A program made the translations under genes and the position numbers. The notes below the pieces were generated by a model that was not told the DNA's origin, did not search any database, and saw only the letters and a list, made by a program, of their open reading frames with translations. From NCBI RefSeq assembly GCF_002897295.1, contig NZ_BEXF01000015.1, positions 62,001 through 126,000 of the forward strand: a stretch of 64,000 bases of DNA, written 5' to 3'. Positions 7,606-17,172 of this stretch are shown here, in pieces. The first letter of the stretch is position 1. The number at the start of each line of letters is the position of its first letter. This stretch comes from Brevibacillus reuszeri (GTDB lineage: Bacteria; Bacillota; Bacilli; Brevibacillales; Brevibacillaceae).

Positions 7606-8883
7606 ATGTTAGACATCAAATGGATAAGGCAAAATCAAGATTTGGTTCAAGCTGTAGCCGATCAAAAAGGTATCCCCGTCTCCATTTCACAACTAGTCGA
7701 ATGGGATGATAAAAGGCGGATGCTTCTACAAGAGGTAGAACAGCTTCGGCAAGATCGAAATCGGATAACCCAGGAAATCAATGCCCTCATTCAAAAGAAT
7801 GACCTTGAAAAAGTTGAAGAGAAAAAGCAAAGAGTTAAGGAAATCAATAGCCGTTTAAGCACAACAGAAAATGAACATAAAGAGGTCGAAAGACAATATA
7901 AAAATCTCATGATGTACGTACCCAATGTGGTTTCTCCAGATACGCCAAAAGGCCTCTCGGATAAAGATAATGTTGAAGTCAAACGGGTAGGCGAACCTAC
8001 AAGTTTTAACTTCGAACCGAAAGATCATGTGACTCTCGGCGAACTTCATAAAATGATCGATATACCTCGAGGGGTAAAAACAGCAGGAAGTCGTAATTAT
8101 TATCTTACTGGTGCGGGGGTTTCCTTGCACCGGGCTGTGCAGCAACTCGCCCTTGACTTACTTTTCGAAAAAGGGTTCACGCTTCTTGAGGTTCCATTAA
8201 TGGTCCGAACAGAAGCATTATTCAATACAGGGTACTTCCCGCTCGGTCAAGATCAAACTTATAAAGTTGCGGAGGACGACAAATGGCTAGTTGGTACATC
8301 GGAGGTTCCTCTTGTATCTTATTACGATAATGAGATCGTTGACGTAATGGAACCCATTAAGCTTGCCGCAGTCTCACTTTGCTTCCGAAATGAGGTAGGA
8401 TCAGCAGGAAAAGATGTCCACGGCTTATATCGGGTTCATCAGTTTTCAAAAGTTGAGCAAGTTATTGTTTGTGAAGATAGTTTAGAAAAATCGGAGCAAC
8501 TTTTTCAAGAAATTACGGGAAATGCAGAGGAAATTCTAAAGTTGTTGGAACTTCCTTATCGCACAATGGCTGTTTGTACGGGCGACATGTCCCAAAAAAC
8601 CTACAAACAATTTGACATCGAAACTTGGATGCCTAGTCGACAAACTTACGGTGAAACCCACTCATCATCCAACCTTCTTGATTTCCAAGCACGTCGTTCT
8701 AACATTAGATATCGAGACATTAACGGAAAGGTACGATTCTGCTACACACTCAATAATACTGCGGTGGCTTCTCCTCGAATTTTAATCCCTCTTCTAGAGA
8801 ATCACCAAGAGGAGGATGGCTCCATTCGAATTCCGCAAGCATTGCGTAAATACATGAATGGGATTGAACGTCTTCAACCCTGA
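7606..8883 (+). CDS. serS: Seryl-tRNA synthetase, 425 aa
   Basis: Full-length class II synthetase: an N-terminal coiled-coil tRNA-binding arm (about residues 27-110), motif 2 (CFRNEVGSAGKDVHGLYRVHQF) and motif 3 (NNTAVASPRILIPLLE). It charges tRNA-Ser with serine in the cytoplasm. GGAG precedes the ATG and the T-box leader is intact. Its placement among accessory genes suggests a second copy beside the chromosomal housekeeping gene, perhaps giving tolerance to a seryl-tRNA synthetase inhibitor. That is inference. Confidence 0.95.
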   Translation: MLDIKWIRQNQDLVQAVADQKGIPVSISQLVEWDDKRRMLLQEVEQLRQDRNRITQEINALIQKNDLEKVEEKKQRVKEINSRLSTTENEHKEVERQYKNLMMYVPNVVSPDTPKGLSDKDNVEVKRVGEPTSFNFEPKDHVTLGELHKMIDIPRGVKTAGSRNYYLTGAGVSLHRAVQQLALDLLFEKGFTLLEVPLMVRTEALFNTGYFPLGQDQTYKVAEDDKWLVGTSEVPLVSYYDNEIVDVMEPIKLAAVSLCFRNEVGSAGKDVHGLYRVHQFSKVEQVIVCEDSLEKSEQLFQEITGNAEEILKLLELPYRTMAVCTGDMSQKTYKQFDIETWMPSRQTYGETHSSSNLLDFQARRSNIRYRDINGKVRFCYTLNNTAVASPRILIPLLENHQEEDGSIRIPQALRKYMNGIERLQP

Positions 8884-8954
8884 TGTCACTACCCCATGCC
8901 GTGCGTAGTCGCTCAATAATTCCTGTCATTGAATTAGGAAGGTCCACCAAGAAA

Positions 8955-8992
8955 GAAGGAGCGGGGTTATTCCCCCGCTCCTTTCTAATTGA
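8955..8992. terminator. Terminator of serS (bidirectional)
   Basis: GAAAGGAGCGGGG...CCCCGCTCCTTTC is a strong symmetric stem about 75 nt after the serS stop. Confidence 0.75.
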
Positions 8993-9011
8993 AGTATGGT
9001 CATCAAACTGA

Positions 9012-9248
9012 TTAAGCTGTTGTTCTATCAAGTCTTTCACCCTCCCACATGTTTAGGTTTCGAGTTGGCAATACCTTCTCTGTTTCGATCTTAGAGGCAT
9101 TAACCTCAATGGAGACATTACAAATATATGGTTCCGTTTGCTTTAGAAACTTCGGGGTTCTTATCATTCGATATGATAAACCCTCATCCTCTAGAGCCTG
9201 CTCAATTTGATCCATGTCAGGCATCTCTATCCATGCAATTATCGTCAT
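9012..9248 (-). CDS. Hypothetical protein, 78 aa
   Basis: Start placed at the ATG at 9248 because TAGGAGATTTCCCA precedes it; the open frame itself reaches 9308. The product (MTIIAWIEMPDMDQIEQALE) is a small alpha/beta protein with no recognised family. It lies 66 bp downstream of a 49-aa helical protein gene. Confidence 0.6.
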   Translation of the reverse strand: MTIIAWIEMPDMDQIEQALEDEGLSYRMIRTPKFLKQTEPYICNVSIEVNASKIETEKVLPTRNLNMWEGERLDRTTA

Positions 9249-9314
9249 TGGGAAATCTCCTAAACGTCTTATTGGATATGCATAGTGGTAGATAATGCAT
9301 CCACTCATTAGTGC

Positions 9315-9464
9315 TTAGTGAGCGTAATATTCCTTTTCCAGTTCTAGAATTAGGTCGTTGATTTTTTCGCACTCCTTGTAGTCTGCTTCTTGTTTTGCAA
9401 TCACATAGTCTCTATTGAGTCGATTTATTTGCGATTTCAAGCGTTCACGTTCTTTTGGTGTCAT
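9315..9464 (-). CDS. Small coiled-coil protein, 49 aa
   Basis: The frame from an ATG at 9464 (AAGGAGTAATGTAAAA before it) gives an almost entirely helical, highly charged protein (MTPKERERLKSQINRLNRD...), with heptad-like leucine and isoleucine spacing. It probably forms a short coiled coil and binds a partner. Function unknown. Confidence 0.55.
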   Translation of the reverse strand: MTPKERERLKSQINRLNRDYVIAKQEADYKECEKINDLILELEKEYYAH

Positions 9465-9594
9465 TTTTACATTACTCCTTGTTCATACATTTTCAAAGAA
9501 TTGTGGTATACAGAAGTAACGGGACTAATCCCGCTCCTTCCTGCCAAATTCTTATGTAGAGGGTCGATTCCCCAATCTCTCTAGAAAAGTAGAA

Positions 9595-10557
9595 TTAGTT
9601 TGTCATTACTGCCAAATCGTTTGCTCTCACACGTACAATCTCGTTTCGCAGCTTTTCTACTTCAGAATCACTTATGCCTTCGTACACCCATTTCAATCGA
9701 GCAAGAGCTTCATCCAGAGTATCATCCAGAATCTTTTGGTTCTTAACGATATCAAAAAAATTCGGCTTACACCCTGCGTGATAGTCTACGATCAATCCAA
9801 ATAAACCGTCCACTGTAACCGGATACTTGTATCGATACATATTCTGAAAACTATCTTGAATCCATTCAAACATATCATCAACCTCGCCACGGTATGAACG
9901 TGCTAACATTACCACATCTGATACGAATTGCTCTGTATCGTCAATTAGGATGTGGTTAGCTTGATACAAAACCATGGCATGCATCATTGCAGTAGCAACG
10001 CTTTCCTCACGGTGGGTAATCTTAGCTGCATCTGTCGTAACCGGAATTGGCACAGAATTCAATGCTTCTTGCGAATGTACATCTGGCCATTTTGTCTCAC
10101 CGAATTTATTCGTGGTCAGCGTTTTTATGTGTTCGTCCCAATGCAGAGTTATGTCGTTAACAATGTTAGGATCAGTCCCGATCGGGAAAAACACACAAAA
10201 CTCATGTCTGTTTAGAAAACCGTAGCCTTTTGAGGCATAAATTTCAAACGGTATCATATTCCGGAAATGCTCATACAATTCCAGCTCGATAAACTGATAG
10301 ACAACCTCTTCATCTCGGCCATTAATTTCCGACCATACCTTGTCCTCATCCATATCACCAGTGTGAGCGAACTCTTCCACCAGTAGAAATCCATATCGCT
10401 CGTTTATCTGTACTAGGTAACCTTTCTCTCTATCTTCTATCTGATTAAACCAATCATCTACAAATAATGGGATTGGAGCATTCTCACACTCCTCTCGAAG
10501 CCTGTTACGTAACCATATAACGTCACAAGTGGTATCTGTCCCTATCAATGTATACAT
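9595..10557 (-). CDS. Hypothetical protein, 320 aa
   Basis: TAGGAGGAAATACAA precedes the ATG. The protein is acidic and soluble, with no membrane segment, signal or recognised motif. The middle contains a helical stretch (EESVATAMMHAMVLYQANHIL) and the C-terminus another (LDEALARLKWVYEGISDSEVEKL). It stands alone between two terminator-like stems. Confidence 0.6.
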   Translation of the reverse strand: MYTLIGTDTTCDVIWLRNRLREECENAPIPLFVDDWFNQIEDREKGYLVQINERYGFLLVEEFAHTGDMDEDKVWSEINGRDEEVVYQFIELELYEHFRNMIPFEIYASKGYGFLNRHEFCVFFPIGTDPNIVNDITLHWDEHIKTLTTNKFGETKWPDVHSQEALNSVPIPVTTDAAKITHREESVATAMMHAMVLYQANHILIDDTEQFVSDVVMLARSYRGEVDDMFEWIQDSFQNMYRYKYPVTVDGLFGLIVDYHAGCKPNFFDIVKNQKILDDTLDEALARLKWVYEGISDSEVEKLRNEIVRVRANDLAVMTN

Positions 10558-10661
10558 TTGTATTTCCTCCTAAATCTCATCTAGTTTTCTACCCCGTTGA
10601 TAACTACTACATGTCATAGTCGAATGCAGAAAAGTAACTAAAGTAGCCAATAAAATGTGAA

Positions 10662-10690
10662 GAGGAGCGGGATCATTCCCGCTCCTACAA
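10662..10690. terminator. Bidirectional terminator-like stem
   Basis: GAGGAGCGGGATCATTCCCGCTCCTAC lies between the 97-aa and 320-aa genes. Very similar GGAGCGGGA/TCCCGCTCC stems occur at 8955-8992 and 9518-9540. Confidence 0.6.
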
Positions 10691-10709
10691 TCGAAGCTCT
10701 TGTTGTGTA

Positions 10710-11003
10710 CTAGTGCTCGATATCTTGGCTTTCTGGTTCATTAACACCAAGATAAACCGTTACGTTTTCAGACTTATAACCGTACTCACCTTCATTGCCA
10801 TACTGGTCTACCAACCATTGACTTGCCTGTTCTGGATTTGCGAATGATTGCTTTACCACAAATGGAGTAGGATGATTTAGATTTACTAAACGCGTTAATG
10901 AACCATCCTCTACAATGACAAAGACGTTGTCGCCAGCTGCAATGAAGTTACCTATTTCAGAGTTCACCTTTACAGCTTCTTGCTCGACCTGGACATTGAT
11001 CAT
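10710..11003 (-). CDS. Hypothetical protein, 97 aa
   Basis: Starts with the ATG at 11003 after AGAGGA. Acidic; it resembles a small mixed alpha/beta domain (NFIAAGDNVFVIVEDGS; VTVYLGVNE). No family recognised. It is the first gene after leader L3 and is probably controlled by it. Confidence 0.6.
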   Translation of the reverse strand: MINVQVEQEAVKVNSEIGNFIAAGDNVFVIVEDGSLTRLVNLNHPTPFVVKQSFANPEQASQWLVDQYGNEGEYGYKSENVTVYLGVNEPESQDIEH

Positions 11004-11111
11004 ATAACATTCCTCTTTTCATAATGTGATCTACTTAACTGGAAATTGCATAACTCCACTCTCGTATGTTCCCTTCAGCACAAACTCTTGAACGATTCCT
11101 ACTATCTGTTT

Positions 11112-11280
11112 TTTTGAACGCAAAAAAGCCCAGATGAGTAGATAAGACAAAGAAACATCTCATCAACCCAACTGGGCTATAACTTGCATTCCGAAATCTT
11201 TCGGATTCCCTGCACTGAAAAATAACAAAACAAGAAAGAGTTTACAGGCTTATTGTAACACGAAACCTGGTCTACTGGTA
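11112..11280 (-). promoter_or_regulatory. Attenuator-type leader, copy L3
   Basis: Minus strand: TACAAT -10-like element, the small hairpin TCCGAAA/TTTCGGA (11190-11205), then the terminator stem AGCCCAG/CTGGGCT (11127-11178) with GGGTTGATGAGATG in the loop, and a six-T run followed by GCGTT. It lies about 110 nt before the 97-aa gene. Confidence 0.75.
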
Positions 11281-11317
11281 GTATTTCACGTACAATATGC
11301 TTGTTTACGAGTGAAAA

Positions 11318-11350
11318 ACATATGACCCCAGACAATATTGTCTGGGGCAT
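11318..11350. terminator. Intrinsic terminator
   Basis: GACCCCAGACAATATTGTCTGGGGC is a long perfect stem after the 64-aa gene; on the minus strand it is followed by a T-rich segment. Confidence 0.6.
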
Positions 11351-11393
11351 CATCTATCCATTCTAATGGGCTTACGGGAAAAGTTTTTACTTT

Positions 11394-11588
11394 TCAAACC
11401 CAAACATCGGTGGGCTTTCTTAACAAAATCTGTTGAAACTCAATACTTTCCGATTTTATACCACTTCGGCGCATATATTTGATCTTAGCGTCTACCTCCC
11501 CTTCGTATTGGTTAGTACCTTTACCAGATATGATTCGAACTGCACCTTCTGCTAATACTTGAAAACGAAAGTAGATTACTTCTCTCAT
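11394..11588 (-). CDS. Hypothetical protein, 64 aa
   Basis: AAAGGAG precedes the ATG. A basic small protein (MREVIYFRFQVLAEGAVRII) with beta-strand character and no recognised motif. It stands alone, followed by the terminator at 11318-11350. Confidence 0.55.
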   Translation of the reverse strand: MREVIYFRFQVLAEGAVRIISGKGTNQYEGEVDAKIKYMRRSGIKSESIEFQQILLRKPTDVWV

Positions 11589-11719
11589 GAGAACGCTCCT
11601 TTATGATTTCAGTATTCGATAAAACTACTCTCACTTTTGGGATAGATACTCTTCTATAGTGGTTACAAGCATGCTTCAGAACTAAATACCATGTTCCTGA
11701 GTAGGAGCTCCCGGTCCAC

Positions 11720-11893
11720 TTAGGTTAGCTTCTTGCCTTGCTCAATTAGTTGCATCTTTATTAGGACCTCATCCATTCCCCTTGCAAATGAGGAAGCGTT
11801 AAGCTGTTCCTGACCAATTTTTCCGTTTGCTTCTTCATACTTATGAATAACCTCTTGTTCCAACCACTGTTTCAATTTTTCCCAGTTATCCAT
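11720..11893 (-). CDS. Small helical protein, 57 aa
   Basis: The ATG at 11893 is preceded by AAAGAGG. The product (MDNWEKLKQWLEQEVIHKYE...) is charged and helical through its whole length, and ends in KKLT. No recognised family. Confidence 0.55.
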   Translation of the reverse strand: MDNWEKLKQWLEQEVIHKYEEANGKIGQEQLNASSFARGMDEVLIKMQLIEQGKKLT

Positions 11894-11929
11894 ATTTGAT
11901 TACCTCTTTCTCTCCATCTTCTTACCATA

Positions 11930-12203
11930 ATAAATATTATGTCACCTATTAGAGTTTATCTTCGAATAAGGTCCTCCTACTCAATCCAAAAAAGAAGACA
12001 GTATCAATTGATTTTATGATAAATGAGTATCGTATCGATACATTCATTAATTAAAATCTTCTCCTTCATATCCTCTTCTTCTCTACTGTACTTCTTATAT
12101 ATTCAAGCTTAAATGCCCTTACCCTTCCCATACATACTTTCGCTACATAATTCACCCTAAAAAGACGTCCTCAAAGTACATTTCATTTAACCTTACACAT
12201 TGA
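11930..12203. other. Non-coding region
   Basis: AT-rich, with no open frame that has a ribosome binding site and no clear hairpin. It probably holds only promoter sequence for the 57-aa gene. Confidence 0.4.
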
Positions 12204-12524
12204 TCACTTTTTGTTCATTTTTTCATATACGATTTCAATCTCAGAATCTAATAGACGAAACTCATGTAAGTTTAAGTCGCCTTCACTATAAAATGAATCT
12301 GTTTTCTTTTTAAACCGATGCAAGTTTTCTAAAAATCCTTCCCACCCATGAGCAGCTTTAATTTCCTTCTGGAATGCATCCCAGTCCAAATTACATTGAA
12401 TTGTAGCCCCTTCCTCAATATCAAAATCAGGGGTAGCCTCCAATGCCTTAATAGCCCACTTAGTTAGAACCTTTTTTACATCGACACTCACTTGCGGCTC
12501 TTTGGATTGATTTTGCTTTCTCAT
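12204..12524 (-). CDS. Hypothetical protein, 106 aa
   Basis: Lysine-rich at both ends with an acidic middle. The ATG at 12524 has a GGAGG rather far upstream (15 nt), and an in-frame stop lies between, so no earlier start is possible. Predicted helical in its second half (WEGFLENLHRFKKK). Function unknown. Confidence 0.55.
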   Translation of the reverse strand: MRKQNQSKEPQVSVDVKKVLTKWAIKALEATPDFDIEEGATIQCNLDWDAFQKEIKAAHGWEGFLENLHRFKKKTDSFYSEGDLNLHEFRLLDSEIEIVYEKMNKK

Positions 12525-12641
12525 TGCCGTCGCTCAATACCTCCACATTTTTCAATATTGAGATTCATAAATCTCGCCCGAAATGCATAGAAAAGCACCT
12601 TGGCTCTATTAAACCAAGATGCTTTCCAGACCAGTCTATAT

Positions 12642-12812
12642 TTACCCAGCAAGATCATCGAGTTTCTTTTTGCATTTACTGCATGTGACATCCTCTGCTT
12701 TTCCTTGAAATGTTCGTACTTGATTATGACTTGTCGCACACAAAGTCTTTCCAGAGTTTGTTACAGAGACACCATGTACCACACCCGACTTGGTTTTGAC
12801 TAAACGTAACAT
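12642..12812 (-). CDS. Small zinc-knuckle protein, 56 aa
   Basis: The frame from an ATG at 12812 follows GGGAGGGAG with good spacing. The protein ends in DVTCSKCKKKLDDLAG; with C25 and H29 (LCATSH) this could bind a metal. It competes with overlapping frames on the same strand (12521-12739 and 12724-12909), which have weaker starts. I judge this one the coding frame because of its ribosome binding site and CxxC motif. Confidence 0.55.
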   Translation of the reverse strand: MLRLVKTKSGVVHGVSVTNSGKTLCATSHNQVRTFQGKAEDVTCSKCKKKLDDLAG

Positions 12813-12967
12813 CTACTAAAACTCCCTCCCTACAACTGCTGAATATAATGGACATTTTCGAACGTAGAACAGGAAGATTCTTAAGCTCTATATTCGGGAC
12901 TTTAATCAAAATGTCCTCTACCTAAAATATAGAGATATCTCATTCCATTACCTTATCCTTGCCATCT

Positions 12968-13186
12968 TTATTTTTGAGATGATCCATTTTCAAGTATGGC
13001 ACCCGCCTGAGCTCTTAATAGATCATGGTGCTCTTCTGAAGTTATGCAACTGGAACAAATCTGTTCATAGATAGTCTTTGCTACGTAAGCCCCATAGATT
13101 GATCGATTCGTCATAACCAACGGTTTGCTGCATCGCTTACAACTCGTGTGAACAATTCCGATTTTACCTCTTCCTCTTCGTTTCAT
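12968..13186 (-). CDS. Zinc-ribbon protein, 72 aa (DUF2688-like)
   Basis: CKRC (about residue 16) and CSSC (about residue 44) flank a segment VMTNRSIYGAYVAKTIYEQIC, an arrangement I associate with small phage and plasmid zinc-ribbon proteins annotated DUF2688. AAAGGGTGAG lies before the ATG and overlaps the end of the preceding 51-aa gene, so the two are translated from one transcript. Confidence 0.65.
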   Translation of the reverse strand: MKRRGRGKIGIVHTSCKRCSKPLVMTNRSIYGAYVAKTIYEQICSSCITSEEHHDLLRAQAGAILENGSSQK

Positions 13187-13193
13187 GAGTTAC

Positions 13194-13349
13194 TCACCCT
13201 TTCTCAGTTTCATTTCTTTTATCACCACAGCCATAGAAGCAACCATTCATGACATGAACACCAAACGGATCTTCAAATTCTTTAATAAAAACATTCTGAT
13301 TCTCGCAAAAGTCACAGCAGCCTACTTGATTTGGTACCTCTTGGAACAC
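13194..13349 (-). CDS. Small cysteine-rich protein, 51 aa (GTG start)
   Basis: An open frame continues up to 13394, but that part is the terminator of leader L4. AGAAAGGAGGG followed by a GTG at 13349 fixes the start. The protein has CCDFC near residue 11 and CFYGC near residue 37, a likely zinc site. It is the first gene behind L4 and is followed by the zinc-ribbon gene after 7 bp. Confidence 0.6.
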   Translation of the reverse strand: MFQEVPNQVGCCDFCENQNVFIKEFEDPFGVHVMNGCFYGCGDKRNETEKG

Positions 13350-13365
13350 CTTTACCCTCCTTTCT

Positions 13366-13520
13366 GGATACGCAAAAAACCCAGCCGGAGACAAGACGAA
13401 TACACCATCTCATCAACCCAGCTGGGTTATTACATGCAATCCGAATTCTATCGGATGACTACCTAAATAAAAAAGAGATAGAAACACAGTTAATACTATT
13501 AGTATATCATAGATCCCTTC
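13366..13520 (-). promoter_or_regulatory. Attenuator-type leader, copy L4
   Basis: Minus strand: TATACT -10-like element, U-rich segment, the small hairpin ATCCGATAGAATTCGGAT (13439-13456), then terminator AACCCAGC/GCTGGGTT (13377-13428) with loop GGTTGATGAGATG, a six-T run, and the ribosome binding site of the 51-aa gene only about 15 nt later. This is the clearest case of leader and gene forming one unit. Confidence 0.8.
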
Positions 13521-13533
13521 GAATTAACCATGT

Positions 13534-13881
13534 TCAATCGTATAGTTTACCCTCCCATAATAGTTTATGGAGCTTATTCATCAAGATTAGTAAATGTGGA
13601 TCAGCTGAATCTGCATTTTTAAATGAACCATCATTAAATTGAGTGACAGTTGCATCCCTGCAATACAGAATCCATTGATAATCGTTAATGTGTCCAGGAA
13701 GTTGTTCAGAATCCGTTATAGAGTGTTGTAGAAACTCGATATGCTGTGTGACGGTAGAAGGACCGTACATGTCTAATACATGTACTACTTTATTCTCTTT
13801 ATTAATCTTTGAAAGAACGTGAATATTTCGATTACCCTCTCGATAAATCTTATTGATCGTGTCCGGAATTGAGATTGACAA
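13534..13881 (-). CDS. Hypothetical protein, 115 aa (TTG start)
   Basis: AAAGGGGGAAGTGCG precedes a TTG at 13881. Soluble, with basic and aromatic residues. No family recognised. It is transcribed toward leader L4 and may end within it. Confidence 0.6.
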   Translation of the reverse strand: MSISIPDTINKIYREGNRNIHVLSKINKENKVVHVLDMYGPSTVTQHIEFLQHSITDSEQLPGHINDYQWILYCRDATVTQFNDGSFKNADSADPHLLILMNKLHKLLWEGKLYD

Positions 13882-14253
13882 CGCACTTCCCCCTTTTATG
13901 ATCCCGCCATAAACACTTTAGTCGCAGCTACCAGCTTTGCAATAATTGCGAAGAAATTTTTGGTAAATTTACTTAAACCAAATATACCATACCACATCAC
14001 ATTTTAAATAAATGCTGCATTATTAAGATGTCGGCCAGTTTAGCTGGTAAACTTCTTATACTTTACTGTTTCCTTTATACCTGATTCGATCTCACCATTT
14101 TCTGGTTGCTATCAATAAAAATGATAGAATATAGTTAGCAATCAATGGTAAGAGGGAGAGATCTAGTTGATATAGATATTTTACACATTTCTCCGATCGA
14201 CGATGAAAAGGACTACGAGAGAATGTTCAACCCAAGAAAGGATGAAAGCGAAT

Positions 14254-14826
14254 ATGATTCTAAACAATCTAAAGCCATTATTCAAATCCATGCGGGACAG
14301 TAAACTTAAGCGAGTTAGATTTCCGTTTTCGATGGCTAGTGCTGTTTTCGATGTCTTCTTTTTTGTCGATGAGAAACCCTTCACATTAATGTTTGGGGCG
14401 AAAGGGCACAATTTTTATTTTGAGGTACCTGTTAAAAATGGTTTCGATATTGACCCAATTCTAGATAACACCGTTTACAATACTTTATGTAAAATTCTAG
14501 GACTTAAATATGATCCTAATCAAAAATTCAGTCCTAAAATATTTTTTCAAGAGTTTGATAAAAAGGTTCCTCATACTGTAAGTGCCCAGAATGTACCTAA
14601 ACCACATCACGTTGCTACATATAGGAAAGACGTTGAAGAAAATGATAAAATTTACTTTATGGGATGGCTTGATAATGATATCCAGTCACATAAAGTTAAT
14701 CCCAAAAATCTAGAGAAAACTAGAAAAATCCTTGGATATGAGGCCTACGTAAAATGTAAACGGAAAAATATAAGCAGTCGCTGGACCGATGATGAAAGTA
14801 AAGCGATTGAATTTTATTTGCCGTAG
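14254..14826 (+). CDS. Hypothetical protein, about 190 aa
   Basis: One of few plus-strand genes. The open frame starts at 14203, but AAGAAAGGA lies 11 nt before an ATG at 14254, and the text from there (MILNNLKPLFKSMRD) begins the conserved-looking part. Mixed alpha/beta; the centre reads FDVFFFVDEKPFTLMFG. It resembles proteins annotated DUF6037, but I am not certain. A terminator follows at 14882. Confidence 0.65.
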   Translation: MILNNLKPLFKSMRDSKLKRVRFPFSMASAVFDVFFFVDEKPFTLMFGAKGHNFYFEVPVKNGFDIDPILDNTVYNTLCKILGLKYDPNQKFSPKIFFQEFDKKVPHTVSAQNVPKPHHVATYRKDVEENDKIYFMGWLDNDIQSHKVNPKNLEKTRKILGYEAYVKCKRKNISSRWTDDESKAIEFYLP

Positions 14827-14881
14827 TACGACCCACACTAGCAATCTCACCATCGTAGGAAAGATCAATATTGCTATTAAT

Positions 14882-14922
14882 AGAAACAGCCTTCTGCTAT
14901 GTTATACAGAGGGCTGTTCCTA
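14882..14922. terminator. Bidirectional terminator between convergent genes
   Basis: GAAACAGCCTTCTG / CAGAGGGCTGTTCC stem between the plus-strand gene ending at 14826 and the helicase gene ending at 14936. Confidence 0.7.
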
Positions 14923-14935
14923 TTTCAAAGGTTGT

Positions 14936-17172
14936 TTACATATCGAATACAAAGGTCAGTTGCCCATTGGCAACTTTTTTCCGTTGTTTTATTGACGAAC
15001 TCTCGACTACTTGAATATTATAGTAATCAAAGAGATCTATCTGTTCGGTAACTTGAGTTAAAAGCTTTTTCATTTTCACTGTTGAAACCTGATGTTCAAT
15101 AACATTGGCGTTCACTTGATTTGTACTTACTACATCATCTTTTGGAAGAACTGATTCTTCCATTGGAGGAAGCCCGCATAGTCGACGTGTCTCGTTAGCC
15201 AAAGCCTTCATTCGATGAGCGAGAACCGTTTTAAAATCTGCTTCAGTAACAGTTTCCACACCTTCAATATCTTTCGCTGCAAGTTTTGTCCACGCTTCCG
15301 CTACTTCCGAACTCGCAAAGCAGTTGGCTAGATCGCTTGCTAGTGTTGATTGAGAATCACGAGAGTATTGAGCAAGACTAGATTTATCTAGTCGCCCCTC
15401 TACCATCATGGCGTGGCCTCTAGCAGACATAATTCTGAGAAATTGAGCCATCTGCTGTGTTCCATTGTAGACAAGATAGTACACACGACATTCTTTCTCT
15501 TGTCCAATTCTCCATCCTCGACGCCCTGCTTGACGCACAGATGACGACTCATAGCATGGTTGATTGAAAATGATCGTTGGCCACGGGAGCAAGTCCAATC
15601 CAATTTCTACCATTTTCAAGTTGCATATAATAACCTTCTCGCCGTTCTTCTCAAATTCATCAATGCATTCTTGCCGCTTATCAGGTGATGGCTCATCCAA
15701 AATGATAGATTCAATACCATGCGCTTTCAAAACAGCTTGCGTGCGTTCATTCTGTTGGTATTCGCCAGTGTAGTAGTTGAAAATGATACAACCACGGTTT
15801 TCAGCGAGTTCCTGTTGAACAAGTTGCACTAAATGCCGCTCTTTTTCATGATAGTAATCACTTGGGTATGCCTTTGCCTTTATCGAATTACTTTGTTTGT
15901 CGGCTCCACTACCCCCAAACTCAACACTTGCACCAAGATGTGGTGCGTCCGCGTAGTTGATCGTTGCAGGAATAAACTTTGACCAAACTCCTTTCAATCC
16001 CAATGCAGAAAGCGTTTTGCACTTATCCTGCAATTTATCATGGAACAGCGCATATTCCAATCCATGCTCAGAATCCATCGTGAGAAAAATGGGGAGTTCC
16101 TTCAGTTCGACCAAAGGTAAGCCCATATCAGGCAATTCCAAGAAGCCCGCTTTATGTAACAGGAATTGTGCAGTTAGTTGTGGAGCAATGCCAGGTTCTT
16201 CTGTTGGCTGCTGCTTCACGCGTTTTTTGCGTGTCACCCAACCATCATTTACCTCTTTTAGAGTCACTACTTCTTTCAATTTACCGTAACGTTCAGCCCA
16301 TTGAACCATACCTGAATTCCGGTCAAATCCTTGTTCGAGCAAAGCCCTGGCGTCTGTCCTCCAAAGGATCTCTTTAATTGATGTGGACTTTCCATTCACC
16401 AAGGTTCCAGTGAGAAGTAGATTCTTCTTTGCAGCTCCTACCAACTGGTGGAGTGCGTCTCCGCGTCCACTTCCATCTGCCTTACATTGATGCACTTCAT
16501 CAACGATCAGTAAATCAAAAAACTTCTTGGCTTTTTTCAAAACTCTGGAGATATTTACCCTCGCTTTATTTCGGGTTTCCCCTTTATTTTTATTAGCATA
16601 TCTCCATAATTTTGCTTGACAATCCTCATGCGTACATTCAGTTACACGCTGGCTTCGTCTCCATTTGACGTTAAAATCATGAGGGAGACCATTTGGTTTT
16701 ATAGTATGTGAATGGAGTGCTTTACGGCATTCCTCCATTGTAGGTGAAACACTATCTGCACACTCATACCAGCCTAACGGAACCATTTCGTCCAAATCCT
16801 TGTCGTATCTTTCCAATGGACGCAAGCAATCAGGACAATGCCAAGCGTAATCGATTGTTCGATCCTTTAGACGTTTCCAAACGCCTGCAAAATACGGCTC
16901 AGAACCCAGTTTGGCGCGATCAATCGAAACGAGCCAAAACTCCAAACCAGTTGGTTTGTATCCACTACGAATCTTTCTCAGTAGTCGGAGAGCATCATCA
17001 CCATTTCGAATAATCTCTGTTTTAGCGATGACCGTTCCTTCGATCTCCTTCTTTGCCCATTTAGGAATGGTGATACCAGGTGCAGACAGAAGAACTGCGG
17101 TACCTCGGCGCGCACCATTTGCTTTTCGGGTTTCATGATGAACATGGGCAACACCGACAGCCTGAATTGACT
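14936..17172 (-). CDS. SNF2-type helicase, 3' exon
   Basis: Second exon of a helicase split by a group II intron. It begins inside the Walker A codon (17172) and holds the helicase core: two CxxC-like pairs (CPDC; ECTHEDC) inserted in domain 1, motif II in LLIVDEVHQC, motif III in LLLTGT, and motif VI in QAGRRGWRIGQ, the arginine-finger form of SNF2 proteins. The exons sum to 3066 nt (1021 aa) in frame. SNF2 proteins use ATP to move on duplex DNA. With the neighbouring DUF6094-like methyltransferase it makes a pair common on large mobile elements. Confidence 0.85.

Noticed and set aside
8750..9040. A 96-aa minus-strand frame
   Set aside because: It runs through the serS terminator and the end of serS on the opposite strand. 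GGGAGG sits directly against its GTG, too close for good initiation.
12521..12739. A 72-aa minus-strand frame
   Set aside because: Poor ribosome binding site; it overlaps a frame with a strong ribosome binding site and CxxC motif (12642-12812).
12724..12909. A 61-aa frame with TTG start after AGAGG
   Set aside because: It overlaps the better supported zinc-knuckle frame by 89 nt. It may be real but I could not separate the two.
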